Assembly (NCBI RefSeq): GCF_036370855.1
Contig: NC_088102.1
Coordinates: forward strand, 36,183,835-36,247,834
Reading direction: 5' to 3'
Origin: Dromaius novaehollandiae
Lineage: Eukaryota > Chordata > Aves > Casuariiformes > Dromaiidae
Length of the DNA stretch: 64,000 nucleotides
Positions 13,906 to 25,003 of the stretch are shown one piece after another (within the stretch, counting starts at the first letter, position 1; the number at the start of each line of letters is the position of its first letter). Both the position numbers and the translations under genes were made by a program. The notes beneath the pieces were generated by a model. That model was given only the letters and a program-made list of their open reading frames with translations, searched no databases and was not told the origin of the DNA.

Positions 13906-15544
13906 AATATTTTAATAGCAAATCTGACCAAGCAGGGATACCAAGCATCTTGAAAAGCGGCTGCTGCCACTGAGATCCCTAGTGAACTGGTTGTTTGAAT
14001 ATCACTTTAACACTTGGCAGTAAACAATTTATTCATGGAACTTCTATTTGCTGAAGCAGTTAAAAACACTCTATTTTGTTATGTCAATATGAAAGCATGT
14101 ATGTCTCTCTACATCTACTGTGCCATCACACAGCTTTTAAGTAAGACTCATCCATGTCAGACATCCTTCCTGGAGTCTACCTCACTACAGTTTCTAAACA
14201 GTACAACAATTCAAGCAAATAATAATGATAATACAGAGACTGAAAAAGGAGAATAAATAGGTAGTAGAGGTCTAGACTGTCAAAGGTACAACCTCCCTCT
14301 TAGGGAGCATAAATCCAGGTTTAGGAGACATTGACATAAGAGCTGCTTTTCAGCTTATGCCTGACCCCAGTATTCTTTAGTAACTAAATTTCAGGCTGGT
14401 CTTGACAAATGTAACATATACGACATATATACCAGTACCTATTCATCACTCAGAAAAAAGTACAAAAATGAATGAATGGAATTTACCAGAATTTCTGTCA
14501 GGATACTAACAACATCAAGCATTATGTCTGTTTCAGAGACAAACATAAATTGTTCAAGGCCACAAAGGAAGCCTGTGTTAAACGAAGGATAAGAAATCAT
14601 GTTCTTATCTCTCATCTCTCTGTTCAGACCATCAAGCCTCTCTTTCTCTCCAATAGAAGGTTATTCTCTGCATTTATATCATGACCATAAAGTAATTTTC
14701 TTGCTGGGAACGCAGAGCACAGGGGAGTAAAGCTTCAATATATGTGACACTTGGCAGTAAATCTCTGCCATTATTTTTTATTTCTTTTGATATTTATTTA
14801 GGCCTTTTTCTTTAATCTTTTTGCTCTTTTTTTAGTTACCTCCTGATTTCCTTCTCTACACTGAAATCAAGGCTGTGCTTACAGCATCACAGACTGCTGT
14901 CATACAGACTGGGGCACCATAGAGACAGCATGACTTCACTGCAGATTGAAGTATGATAAAAAGACAGACTGTAAGAGAACAGGGTTGTGAGGTTTTTTTG
15001 TTAAATACAAACATTTGAATGAACATGAAAAATGTTGTGAAAAAGAACACTAGGTGGATTAATGTTTCAGCTACATTTTCTTTCAAGGTTTTCTCCAACA
15101 AGAATGACAAATACTTTTTTGTTACCATTTTAATTTTGCTTAAGCAACAGACAAAATTCTCTGTTCTACATAAGAGAACTAATTTGATCCTAATGCTAAA
15201 TATGCATTTTTAATAAGGATCATAGGTACTGCATTTTCTTCTCTTCTGTATCTCCTTAATGTGGAGACTATTCTTCAAACATAAGTAGTCTTTTGAGCAG
15301 TAGGACTCCTGCCTAAACTCCCCTTCTTGTATCTGACAGGCTGCATGCTCCAATCTAGCCATATGTGGCAGCTGAGGTATTCATTATATGTTGATTCTAT
15401 GCTGTCTATTATCACAGATGAGCTCGCTGGTGAATTTGTCTCTGCTACCTAGCCAGGTATTTTCACCACATGTAATAGCTAAGACATCTACCTTTCTACC
15501 AAATCTGATGCTTAAAAAATGGGAGAAATCTCCCTAAGAATTCT

Positions 15545-15588
15545 GGGGGGAAAAAAAAAGAAAAAAAGAAAAAGAAAAAAGAAGAAAC
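15545..15588. repeat. Purine tract (GAAAA-rich)
   Basis: A 44-base stretch of only G and A on the plus strand, dominated by A-runs separated by single G. Confidence 0.8.
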
Positions 15589-16334
15589 TTTCAAAGAAAA
15601 TGGAGGAACAGAATTTTAGGACCACAGAACTATGCACAGAAATGTCTTTGACTACACAGGAAAGATTTCCATGGAATAAATATATAGCTGTAAATTAAAA
15701 CACCCTTTTCCTAGTCTTCCAGGATATAAGTGATGTAATGTATTACCGAATTCCTGGACTTCAACTATTTTAGACTTACATACTTCAAAGAAGCTCCAGT
15801 TTTTCTAGAGAGCCATGTAAACAGTTTGTGTTACATACAGAGACAGAGTTGACAGTGCAGTCACTTTCTGTATGGAAACAGAGGAATTAAGGGATTAAGA
15901 AAACATAAGATGTTCCCAAATCTCATGGTATCATCCTTTTAATTCAAAACTTACAACTCAAGATTTGGGGATATTTACTAGAAATTTTCAAATGTTGGGG
16001 GTGACAATACTTTGACTACACAAGATGTTATCAAAGGCATGGAATAAATCTGTTGCAGAATTATATTTGATCACTAACTTCATTCAGTTCCAATGATCCT
16101 AACAGTCCTAGTCAGTTCAACACACGTGTTCCTTGTTATGTCTGTTTGCTTTTCAGTTGGTCTCCCACACATCAAGCCAGACTGGAGGCCTCAGGAGGGA
16201 GTTACTTGCTCCTCCAAGCTGCTATGAGTCACTGCAATGTCTGCTGCGTAGGACAAATTAAGCTTGAATTTCTTGCTTCCATGAGGCAGCAAGAACAATG
16301 AGAAAACACATGGCAAGTGGGTGAGAAAAGATCA

Positions 16335-16380
16335 AAAAGCCAGTAACTCTCTCACTCAAAAGCCAGTAACTCCCTCACTC
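16335..16380. repeat. Two-copy 23-bp tandem duplication
   Basis: The unit AAAAGCCAGTAACTCTCTCA plus CTC occurs at 16335-16357 and again at 16358-16380 with one mismatch. A recent local slippage or duplication is the simplest explanation. Confidence 0.85.
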
Positions 16381-19243
16381 ACTTGTGCCTTCTTGTCATA
16401 GCTGTCCTATTGCATGGGGATGAAGGAAGTAAATCAAAGACTTAAAACTGTGAGAAACAGCACAGTATTCTGACTTTCAAATTTTCAGTATTAAACACTT
16501 ATTACATTATACCTGAAATACTAATTTGTCATGATGAATGAAAAAAGCTATGCTACCTCATAAAAAATACATACATATTCGTGTACTGTTACAATTACAA
16601 AGGGAAATGAGATCACTGTGCAAATACATCAGCGTAGTTATGACAGATGTATTTTAACTCCAAAATAAAGCTGTGCTAAATGAATAATTATCTAATAATC
16701 TAGCTTATTATCACTATTTGTATATATACTCCTATTGCTTTGGTAGATAAAACTCCTAATTACAGAAAATAAATTATTAATGTAAAAATTGTTGACTGAA
16801 AGTTAAAATAAGGCATACCAGCACTGCTTTATGTTACAGACAATCATCTATTCAAGAAAATCATAGGCAGGAGACTGGAATCACAAAGATCCCTGCCACA
16901 GATAATTTTAAAACTTGATTCTGAAATCAAGAATTCTTCATTTGATCTTAGCTGTTGGGACAGGACGCTGTGGTGGGAAAAAGGATTTCAGGTGACAATT
17001 TTGAAACCTTTCCAAGTTTAACAATCAACATTAGCCTGCTTTCAATCATAGGAAATCATTTTTTAAGAAATCCTCCTTTCAGAGAAGTTGTTCCTAAGGT
17101 ACTGAAGGCTGGGAAAGAAATATGGGCGAGGAGGTGCCATGAGGGGAGATGTCCTTATACACATGCACTTTGCAGGTACCAGCCACTGTCACAGAGAAGA
17201 TACAGAGTTTGGAAGTAATGTTGTATCACCACTTTCATAAATATTCAAAAAAAAATCCAGCAATGAGACCAATTTTGAATACAAGCTCTGGTTTTTGAAT
17301 TATATCTGCACTATTCATGTGAACAATACCATCTTTCACTTGCAGGAGACTGTAAATATTCATTCCTGTGCATAGTGCTTTAAAATAGTCATCCTAGTAC
17401 TTGGAAAAGCATATGTAACTGTCCATCATATGGCAACTTACAACTGCTTGCAGCGTCCTTGCTGCCATCACTGCTTTCTGGGCATTCAGGGATATTAACA
17501 AAGCCAAAAGAAATACAAACCTGCTAACCACTGAGGTACATGTATAACTAGTTTACCCTTAATAGATATTGCAAACACAGTGTTTGCCTGTTTCCTTTAA
17601 AAGTACCACTGTGTCTCATCCTAGCTGAATAACCAGCTTTTTTCTCATTCAGATCCCTCTCTCTACCAGACACCAGGGGACTAATTGACTGTGGAATCGG
17701 GACTGTATAAAAATTTGACTTAGCAAACTAACCATCAGCATGTTGATGGCACTGTCACCCAAAATATCTCAATAACAAACAGTAACAATTTACATGGGCT
17801 CTATGCCAATCTGTCCTTCCTATTCAAATTTCTGGAAAGCATGGCCTAACTTCTCTACAAGTAGTAGAATCTGGAACTTCTGTTAACTCAGTTTCTTTTT
17901 CTTTATTTATTTCAGACATGTTTTTGCCACAGATGATTATAGTAAAAAAAAGGAGAAAAATATTTATCTGGGGAAAATAAAATACTGCAAGCATATAGCA
18001 TATAATAAAAATGTAAGAGTAACAAGAAGAGACTGTAGAAATCTACGTTAACAGCTGAGTATCTGTATTGACACAAATATGGTCCTGGTCATCTAATAAT
18101 AGCCTCTCGCACTTCAGATTGGAAGCACTGTAAATCAACCAATTCTGTGGATATTAGATAAATGTTTTTCTTGTCAAACCTGGAGGAAAACAAGTGTTCT
18201 GAATCTTCCAGCAATTTCTATACTTTCAGTATCATGCCCACTTTATAAAAAAGAAAATGAAGGCAGAGAGAGCTGACGGAAGGGGGAGAAAAAAGTAATA
18301 CATTGAACAACATAAATGGATAGCCACTACAATTGGAGAGATAACCATACACCACCAGCATGTACAACTTCTCACAGCAAGGTAGTACAAAAACTTTTTT
18401 TTAATCCTACATAAACCTTTATAGGTGATATTTTCTAAAGTCTCCAGGAGCATGAAGTAGATGGCCCATTGCCTTTCATTTCATTTTTTTAGACAATTCC
18501 ACAATTTATGACTGATGTATGAGTAAGAAAGACATCCTGCTTTATATTTAAGAATAGAAATTTGACATAGTTACAGTAGCTACAATAATCTTGTTTTCCC
18601 TTTTAAATATGTTATAGAAGTATTTATCTCAATAATAAAACTTAGGAAGAAATATCTTTTTCTGAACAGCTTATCTGATAATTAGTTAGTTTTTGGCTTC
18701 AGACATACCCTCTCATGTATTTGTTGCAAAAAACAAGATACATGGCTAGCTATATAAGTGATCTGGGTGGATATGAGTATTCCTATGTTTATACCCAAGT
18801 TGCAAAATTGGTATTAATTACTTTCACTCTGGATTTAACAGCATGACACTGCCTAAACAAAATCAAGCACATAGGACTAGACTCTAACAGAATCACTCTG
18901 CCCCACGTTCTAAGACAATAAAAAAGGAGTGAAGTTTGCCATTAGTTTTGTATTGTCTGTCATTTGAATAGAATCCCACTAGAGAAAAGTAACCCAAAAT
19001 ATCAAAACCCACTTCTTTTCTCATGAAATTTATATATGTAAGCATTTAGATTTCAACACAAATTTAATCATTTACATTTAGAAAACTACATGCTTATCAG
19101 GTCACAGTCAACAACATATTCCAAAAATAAAAGGTCTGTTTTTCCAGATAAGACCATACAGTAGCTTATCACTATGTTTCTATACTAAACAATATAAAAA
19201 AATCTCAGAGACTGATTTCTGCAAATGTTCACCTCTGTTTTAC

Positions 19244-19361
19244 CTGCTTCTGTGTACTTTAATCCTACTTTTCCTTCTTCATGCTGTGCTTTTGGTGGTG
19301 GCCACACAGTCTGGAGTCTCCCTGGAGTCTTGTCATCTTGCTCTGAGGGACTCAGGTCAGG
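19244..19361 (-). CDS. FMN1: Formin-1 (FMN1), internal coding exon D
   Basis: A 118-nt exon that was found by reading the minus strand for formin similarity. It encodes 39 residues plus one base: [20 protein letters not shown], then [19 protein letters not shown]. This matches the mammalian formin-1 stretch with EQDD(K/R)TPGRLQ, VWPPPK and [12 protein letters not shown]. The acceptor is TTTTAACAG|CCTGAC at 19361 and the donor GCAG|GTAAAA at 19244. It enters in phase 0, fitting exon B (and exon C through its 21455 donor), and leaves in phase 1. In the full protein the next residues begin the coiled coil that precedes FH1; that next exon was not found in 1-19243 and is expected to the left of the window. 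It is too short to show up as a long ORF, and splice signals plus homology carry the call. Confidence 0.92.
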
Positions 19362-21450
19362 CTGTTAAAATTACACAAGAAAAAATTAAAGTCTGCAATA
19401 TCAATCCATTCTGAAATAGCAGCTGCCACACTCAACTCAACAGGTGCATTCCAGAATAGTTAGTTCTCTTTCCACTGACTCAAATAACATTCAGTTAGTT
19501 AGGAGGGATACAGAAATTAGTGTAGAAAAATAATTTTGAGAAGGAAAATATCATAATGCATGTCACATACAATGTTTTGTTGAAACCGTTCACATCAGTA
19601 TAGAAAGCTGTCTATCCTTTTGTCAACCGAAGAGGCCAGGAACACCAGTATTTTTTTCATGTATCTTTTGTCAGAGTGAGAAGGGCTACCTGTGCTCCTC
19701 TTACAGGTAAATATTAGTGGGATTCGCCTAAGATGTCATTTGACAATGCAATTCTCTGGAAGCAGAGCTGACTTAAGACACCCCTGGCTTTCCTCCCCAG
19801 CAGTGTGCTGAGGCCGCACACCACTTTACACTGCCACAACAAAGTGCTGATGCAACTGTTAATGGGACTGCACTGTCAAGTGGCATGGTGAAGTAATCCT
19901 CCAAATGGCAAAAACACTAAACAAGCATTCCTTTAGCGGTTTAATTTTTTTTAAAAGGATCTAGAACACTTCTATAATCTGATTTACAGCATGCCACTAC
20001 CAACAACTGCATGGACACAACTGAAGCACCAGCAAAATGCTGCTATGAAAGTGTTCGTAAGAGGACCGTAGGGACAAGCAAAAAAGGAAAGGCAAGTTCT
20101 TGTTACATGGGCTTTGCCCCCATAAAATGTAGATTTGAACTAGACCTTTGTGCAAACAGTATGACGTACATTTAAAAAATTTAAAAGCAGATATTTTAAA
20201 AAGCCATTCCTACTGACTCCGGTGCTTCCTCCGTCAGCCTATGGGATGAATCTGACCAGCTTCCCAGTTAGGTTCTCCGTGAGCTCCACAAACACTTACG
20301 CCAGCAGCACACAGGGAATGGCGTAAGCAAGAACAAGCAACGCTGGAATGGGAATGCCAGAGACCAACTCTAATTGCTGTACGTACCACAGCCAGTGAGT
20401 AGCTATTTTCTCCTCCCCATAGGTAGTTTACTTTAAACTGGTATTATCAGTCTACTCAGGTGTTAGTCAAGATTTTTAAAACTTTTTAACTCATTAAAAA
20501 AAAAAAAAGAAAGAGAGCATATACAATTAACACAGCAAATTAATTTATGTAGCTTCAGGTTTACGGTCTGATCCTGTAACATTTAACCATTCAGGTAATT
20601 CTCCATTTAGCCAACAACAACAATCTTACGAATTAATTATATCTGCCAAAGACGTAACTGTAAGAATTTGGGACTGGGGGAGCAGGAAAGGTTACTCATT
20701 AATTAAAGAGTTCAGTTGCACTCAAATTTCATTTCTTGCTGTGGTTTTATAAAATCTTAGCATAGATTTTTTTTTTCTTTCCTCAAGAGTGTACATATCT
20801 AAGTCACCATATGCATAAGACTATTAACTTTGCAAATGCTTATAGTAAGCCAAAACTTGAGCTGTCTAACTGTAATCACTGAATTATACTGGGATAACGT
20901 TACATGCTTATCAATACTTGCAAAGCCAGATATATGTATACAAACAAGGAAAAAATACTTTCTTGGACAAATTATATTGAAAATCATTCCTTACTTGTTG
21001 TATCAGCTGTTATCATAGAATTATTCCTAAAGGTAAAAGTAAATATCACTTTTAAAAGTAAAAAACCCATTGAAAGAAAGCAGTGAGACAGACAGAATAT
21101 TAACTATTACAGTAAATATCTGCAGCACAAAACTACTTTTAAGCCGTACTTAACATATGGACAGCTGTTTTGTAGCAGTATTTTAAGATCTGATACTTAT
21201 TTTTAAGTTCTTTTAATTCAAAAGCTATGACTACCACCCATTCTCACTGAATTCAGCTAGAACTGCTGATCAACAATTTTGAAAAATTAGTCCCCAAAAT
21301 ACTTAAGTTTGGAATCCAAAATTTGAGATTGCCAAAAATAGAGGATAACTCTGACATTTTGTCTGTAAGTTTTCATCATTATTTTTAAATGAGAAAAAAA
21401 AAAATCATATTCATCTACTTCCACATCTTAGTAAAAAAAAGTAATTCAAC
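19362..21450 (-). other. FMN1: FMN1 intron between exons C and D
   Basis: About 2.1 kb with no gene seen. Around 20555-20600 there is a phrase (GGTCTGATCCTGTAACATTT) that resembles very old amniote interspersed repeats, but too little remains to assign it. A-runs occur near 20495-20507 and 21392-21404. Confidence 0.7.
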
Positions 21451-22846
21451 CTACAGATTTGTCTGATGGTCCATCCCCAGGTTTTGATTTTGACCTTTCG
21501 AATACAGCTTTCAAGGACTCTTTTTCACTTCTCATTTTGCGTTTTATGGCTTCCAGCTCTGAAGTATCTGCAGTTGTTTCTTTTTTGGGAGGCCGTGTGA
21601 ATAAAGCTTTAAAGACATCCAGCGCAGATTCAGCAGGGCTTGATTTTATTTCCTCAGAGGGAAAACGTGGTTCTGTTTTGCCAGAGGCTTTGTTCTCTTG
21701 AGCTTCATCACTGTCCTCAGTCCCACCAGAACCCTCGCCAGAATCATCTTCTCTCTCTTCATTCTTGGAGACATCTATGTTTAACAAGTGAGAGAGTTGT
21801 TCCAGGAAAGTAGGACTTGTTTTAAGTTCAGCTGACTTTTTTTTAGTGGTCAAACCTGATGTAATACTAGATTTTCTAACAGGCTGTCGTAATTTAAGCA
21901 GAGCTAAATCATCCTCCCTTGGTTTAATTTCTGTAACAGTCTCCCCATCCTCTGTGGTTAGTCCTTTTTTCCTCACACGTAGTCCACTAAAGAAAGCAGG
22001 CAGCTGAAAAGTCTTTTCAACCAGTGCTGTTTTTTGGAGAGAGGTATTATCAGCTGAAGGTCTCTGTTCTTCATCTGGAAGTTCTTGAGGGCTTTTCCCT
22101 ATAGCAAGCAAGTGACTTAAGTGCTCATCCATTAACATCTTATCCTTTCCTTCAGAGTCATGATCCAGAATACCACCCAGCCCTGCTGCAAGCTGCTTAG
22201 AAAGTGGTGGGCGTAACTCCATTTCATCTCTGTTCACAGTGTCATCACTATCGTTGTACCCTTCTGATTCTGACTCTTCCTTATTTTGATTGTTATTGTC
22301 CAAAGGCTCAGCAGACAAAGCAGCATTATTTAGCACAGATTTGATAGTTTTGTTTTCATCGGTGTCCAGGTCCTTACTCTCACTGTCCGACTCTGTATCA
22401 CTCGTTGTATGAACCAAAGTACCTTGCACAAGAATAGCATCCTTGTCATCGTTGTCAGATTTGGACAAAGAAGTCTGTACAAACCTTAAATGGTGACAAA
22501 GCAATTCATTCTGCTCAGCTAACTCCAGTTCCTGGTCAGTCTGGCTGCGAGGCATTGAGTCAGCTTGCCCACTGTTACTACCCACTCTGTGCTGATTTTC
22601 TGAGTCGTCATCACTATCATTATCATTCCTCTCATGCTGGTTGTCAGCACGAGCATTTATATTGGTGTGCAAAGGTTGAAATGCTGTAAGCACTGTTTCT
22701 TCTTTGGAAGTTTTTGATTCCAATTTAGTTGTAAATCCAAGAAGTGTTTTCACAGAAAATGTTGTGAAAAGATCAGGTTTGCTTTCTGCTGTATTCTCCA
22801 GCTCTGAAAGCTCACCACAATCAGGTGCTGCATTTTCTTCTTCCAT
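21451..22846 (-). CDS. FMN1: Formin-1 (FMN1), alternative first coding exon C (isoform IV-like N-terminus)
   Basis: An uninterrupted 465-codon exon that opens with MEEENAAPDCGELSELEN. The ATG at 22846 has G at -3 and G at +4. Residues 30-44 (FSVKTLLGFTTKLES) match, as I recall it, the motif near the start of the alternative N-terminus of mammalian formin-1. Residues about 70-210 are strongly acidic with DSDDDSEN, DTESDSES and ESESEGYNDSDD runs and probably disordered. Residues about 407-455 are basic and helical (FKALFTRPPKK, ELEAIKRKMRSEKESLKAVFERSKS). Shorter formin IV-type isoforms were linked to alpha-catenin at adherens junctions; which residues bind is not visible. The exon lies between B and D and begins with its own start, so it probably has its own promoter. 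Two donors compete: TAG|GTTGAA at 21451 (phase 1) and TCT|GTAGGT at 21455 (phase 0, in frame with exon D). Isoform assignment is inference. Confidence 0.86.
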
Positions 22847-23272
22847 GTCGAGTGGAATACAGAATAGTTTTACTCCTATCAGTGCTACTATCTGCTACAC
22901 AAATGTTTACTATATGCGTCCAGTCTATTAATTTACTACAGGAAATGCAACAAGCAAGCTATCCTCTACACTGGGAAGGAAGCCAGTCTCCCCCAGATCA
23001 CAGCACCCCTCCTTCCGGTTCGCAGTGCTGCAGTTATTAACCAGAAGTGTCTATCAAATCTCAAAACTCTACTTCAAGAGAAACAAAAAGACGCACCGTA
23101 TACAAGTTCTCAGCAGCTTCAGTACTTGTTCCTTTGCACAAAGGGCTTTTTGTCACAGCAAATATGCCAGCACACTAATCTCAGTTGAAAATTCAACCAA
23201 TGATTGCTGTTCCAATTCCTGCAATTCTACTGGCTACACACAACTTCCTACTTGCTAAAAAGTGCAGAGCAA

Positions 23273-23434
23273 CTATATAAACAAGTCTCCCGAAGAGAAC
23301 AGTAGGCTTTTACAGTTTGCTACTTCCTTATACCAGTATACGAGTTCTGAACGTTCGTCAGCAGAAAATTCCTGAAGGATTCTTTCACGTAATCTTTCCA
23401 CTTTCATAAAGATCTTCTTTTGTAAATCCATCAT
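23273..23434 (-). other. Short ORF of unknown status upstream of FMN1 exon C
   Basis: A 52-53 residue frame begins at the tandem ATGs 23434/23431 and ends at TAG 23273. It reads MDLQKKIFMKVERLRERILQ, then EFSADERSELVYWYKEVANC and a short tail. It is charged, looks like an amphipathic helix and keeps several CpG dinucleotides, unlike neighbouring intron sequence. I do not recognise a family. Its stop codon overlaps a TTTATATAG motif, and the exon C start codon is 426 nt farther along the same strand. It could be a uORF or an unannotated exon, or it could be chance. No strong splice donor was seen inside it. Confidence 0.25.
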
Positions 23435-24980
23435 CAAAAAAAAGAAAGATGAAAATCGAAACAAAGTAATATTTCTGAAGCTTCCACTGAAATCACACGG
23501 AGCTCCTGCAGTGTCCTGAATTCTCAACTGGCCAAAGTAAGCTAGACTGAATGCCCTTGAAGCTGAATAAAGAAAAACAAAACGAGGCGCTCTTCCGATT
23601 TGCTGCAGGTTTCATCTGGAATGCAGATTTCAGCCTCCAGGGCCATGCACAAAACCCAACAAGACTGGTTTCGTATTACTACTGTCCTTACTCTACACAG
23701 CTATTTCTGTGAACTATAAACAGGTACTTATCAAAGGCTTTCACCACACCCAGTGAGTAGAAGCTGTTTGGGTGGGCAGGGTAAACAGCCAAAGCCCAGA
23801 AATAAGAAGTTAACCGTGTAGAGATCAGGCAGATTTTTCATTCATCTGCACTGTATCCCAAGCTTGCAGTATTTCAAAATGAAACAATCTCTACTGAGAT
23901 ATTTTTGATTACTTTCATCTATATATTACCTAGATAATGCTATATGTGCAAAATTGCTTTTAATTAATACCATTGACATTACTTGAAAGAAGTCTTCAAG
24001 TCTGTATATCTCAATATGAGCAGAAACTGCCAGAGGTAATATATTTCTTTTTCTTAACACACATATAAAGAAAGTGCAAAATACTCTTAGGCATATTTGA
24101 TATTTAGGCAATCATTAACATTTAGGTCAGGTTCCAGTCAAAAGTCTTCACTTTTGGTCCTTTTCTTATTTATGGAACTATAAAGATTGCAAATCTGCAA
24201 GAATTTGGAATCTTCTTATTCCTTTGCCATTAAGAATTTTCTTTAGGCAGATTTCCACATTAGCGTCTTAGAAATTCAAATACATTAATTCTGTGCTTTG
24301 CACCCAAGGTAGAGGCTTCATTCAGCAGCTAGCCATTTGGTTGGGAAGAGTAATCGTAAGCAATGTGCTGTAAGCTCGCCTCCACAGGAAAATCAGCTGC
24401 AGATCACACCATTGTGCCAAACCACAGGGAAAAAAAATACTGAGAAGCTGAATACAAGAGCAGAAAACAAGCAGCAAGAAAGCATCCCAGCATATTTAAC
24501 ATTTGTTTAACTGTTTAAAAATGTAGACAGTATGAAAATAATTAGAGAAAATCATGTGTTTGTCTTTTAAATATACTGTAGAGGATTATAAAGTCTACAA
24601 CAAAAGTCATTGGTATCTACTGTAAGAAAAAAGTTTCCTTCAAATCAAGTTGTAATGCTAGGGGTTTAGATAAAACTTAAACACACTTTTTCAATTATAT
24701 AGTTGCATGCATACCTATAGACAAAGGGTAATGGAATCGTTCACATCTTTATTTGTGGTTTAAACATAAAAAATAATATATATAGCCTTCCTATACATCT
24801 TTTCCAGTAGTAAGCTCTGAACTTGCTTCTTGAACTCGCTTAAGAATCATGTGCAAAGGAGGGAAAGGGATGGGCAGGGACCTGGTCATGGCTCCCCTGC
24901 TTCTCTAAGCTTAATATAGATTAGTATCACAACAGGAAGTTCCACATAAGGGAAGACTTAGACACAGAGTCTTTATCACA

Positions 24981-25003
24981 CCCCCCCCTCCCCCCCGCCC
25001 CCC
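24981..25003 (-). repeat. G-quadruplex-type tract on the FMN1 sense strand
   Basis: The plus strand has C8-T-C7-G-C6. The minus strand, which is the transcribed-sense strand of FMN1, therefore reads G6-C-G7-A-G8. This satisfies G-quadruplex rules easily. It lies about 2.1 kb upstream of the exon C start codon. Confidence 0.85.

Larger units (their letters stand above)
1..19243 (-). other. FMN1: FMN1 intron after exon D (partial)
   Basis: No coding exon of FMN1 or any other gene was recognised here on either strand. The scan looked for the coiled-coil start expected after exon D (EYQAAI, KREHKEEIE-like) and for FH1 and FH2 motifs. The stretch contains an old CR1 LINE, a MIR-like SINE, an inverted repeat pair, a Myb-site cluster, a 23-bp tandem duplication and simple repeats, listed separately. 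The remainder is AT-rich sequence in which I see nothing definite. Confidence 0.75.

Noticed and set aside
1..19243. Further FMN1 exons (coiled coil, FH1, FH2) after exon D
   Set aside because: Read the minus strand for the expected EYQAAI, KREHKEE and proline-rich segments and found none; they are probably outside the window.
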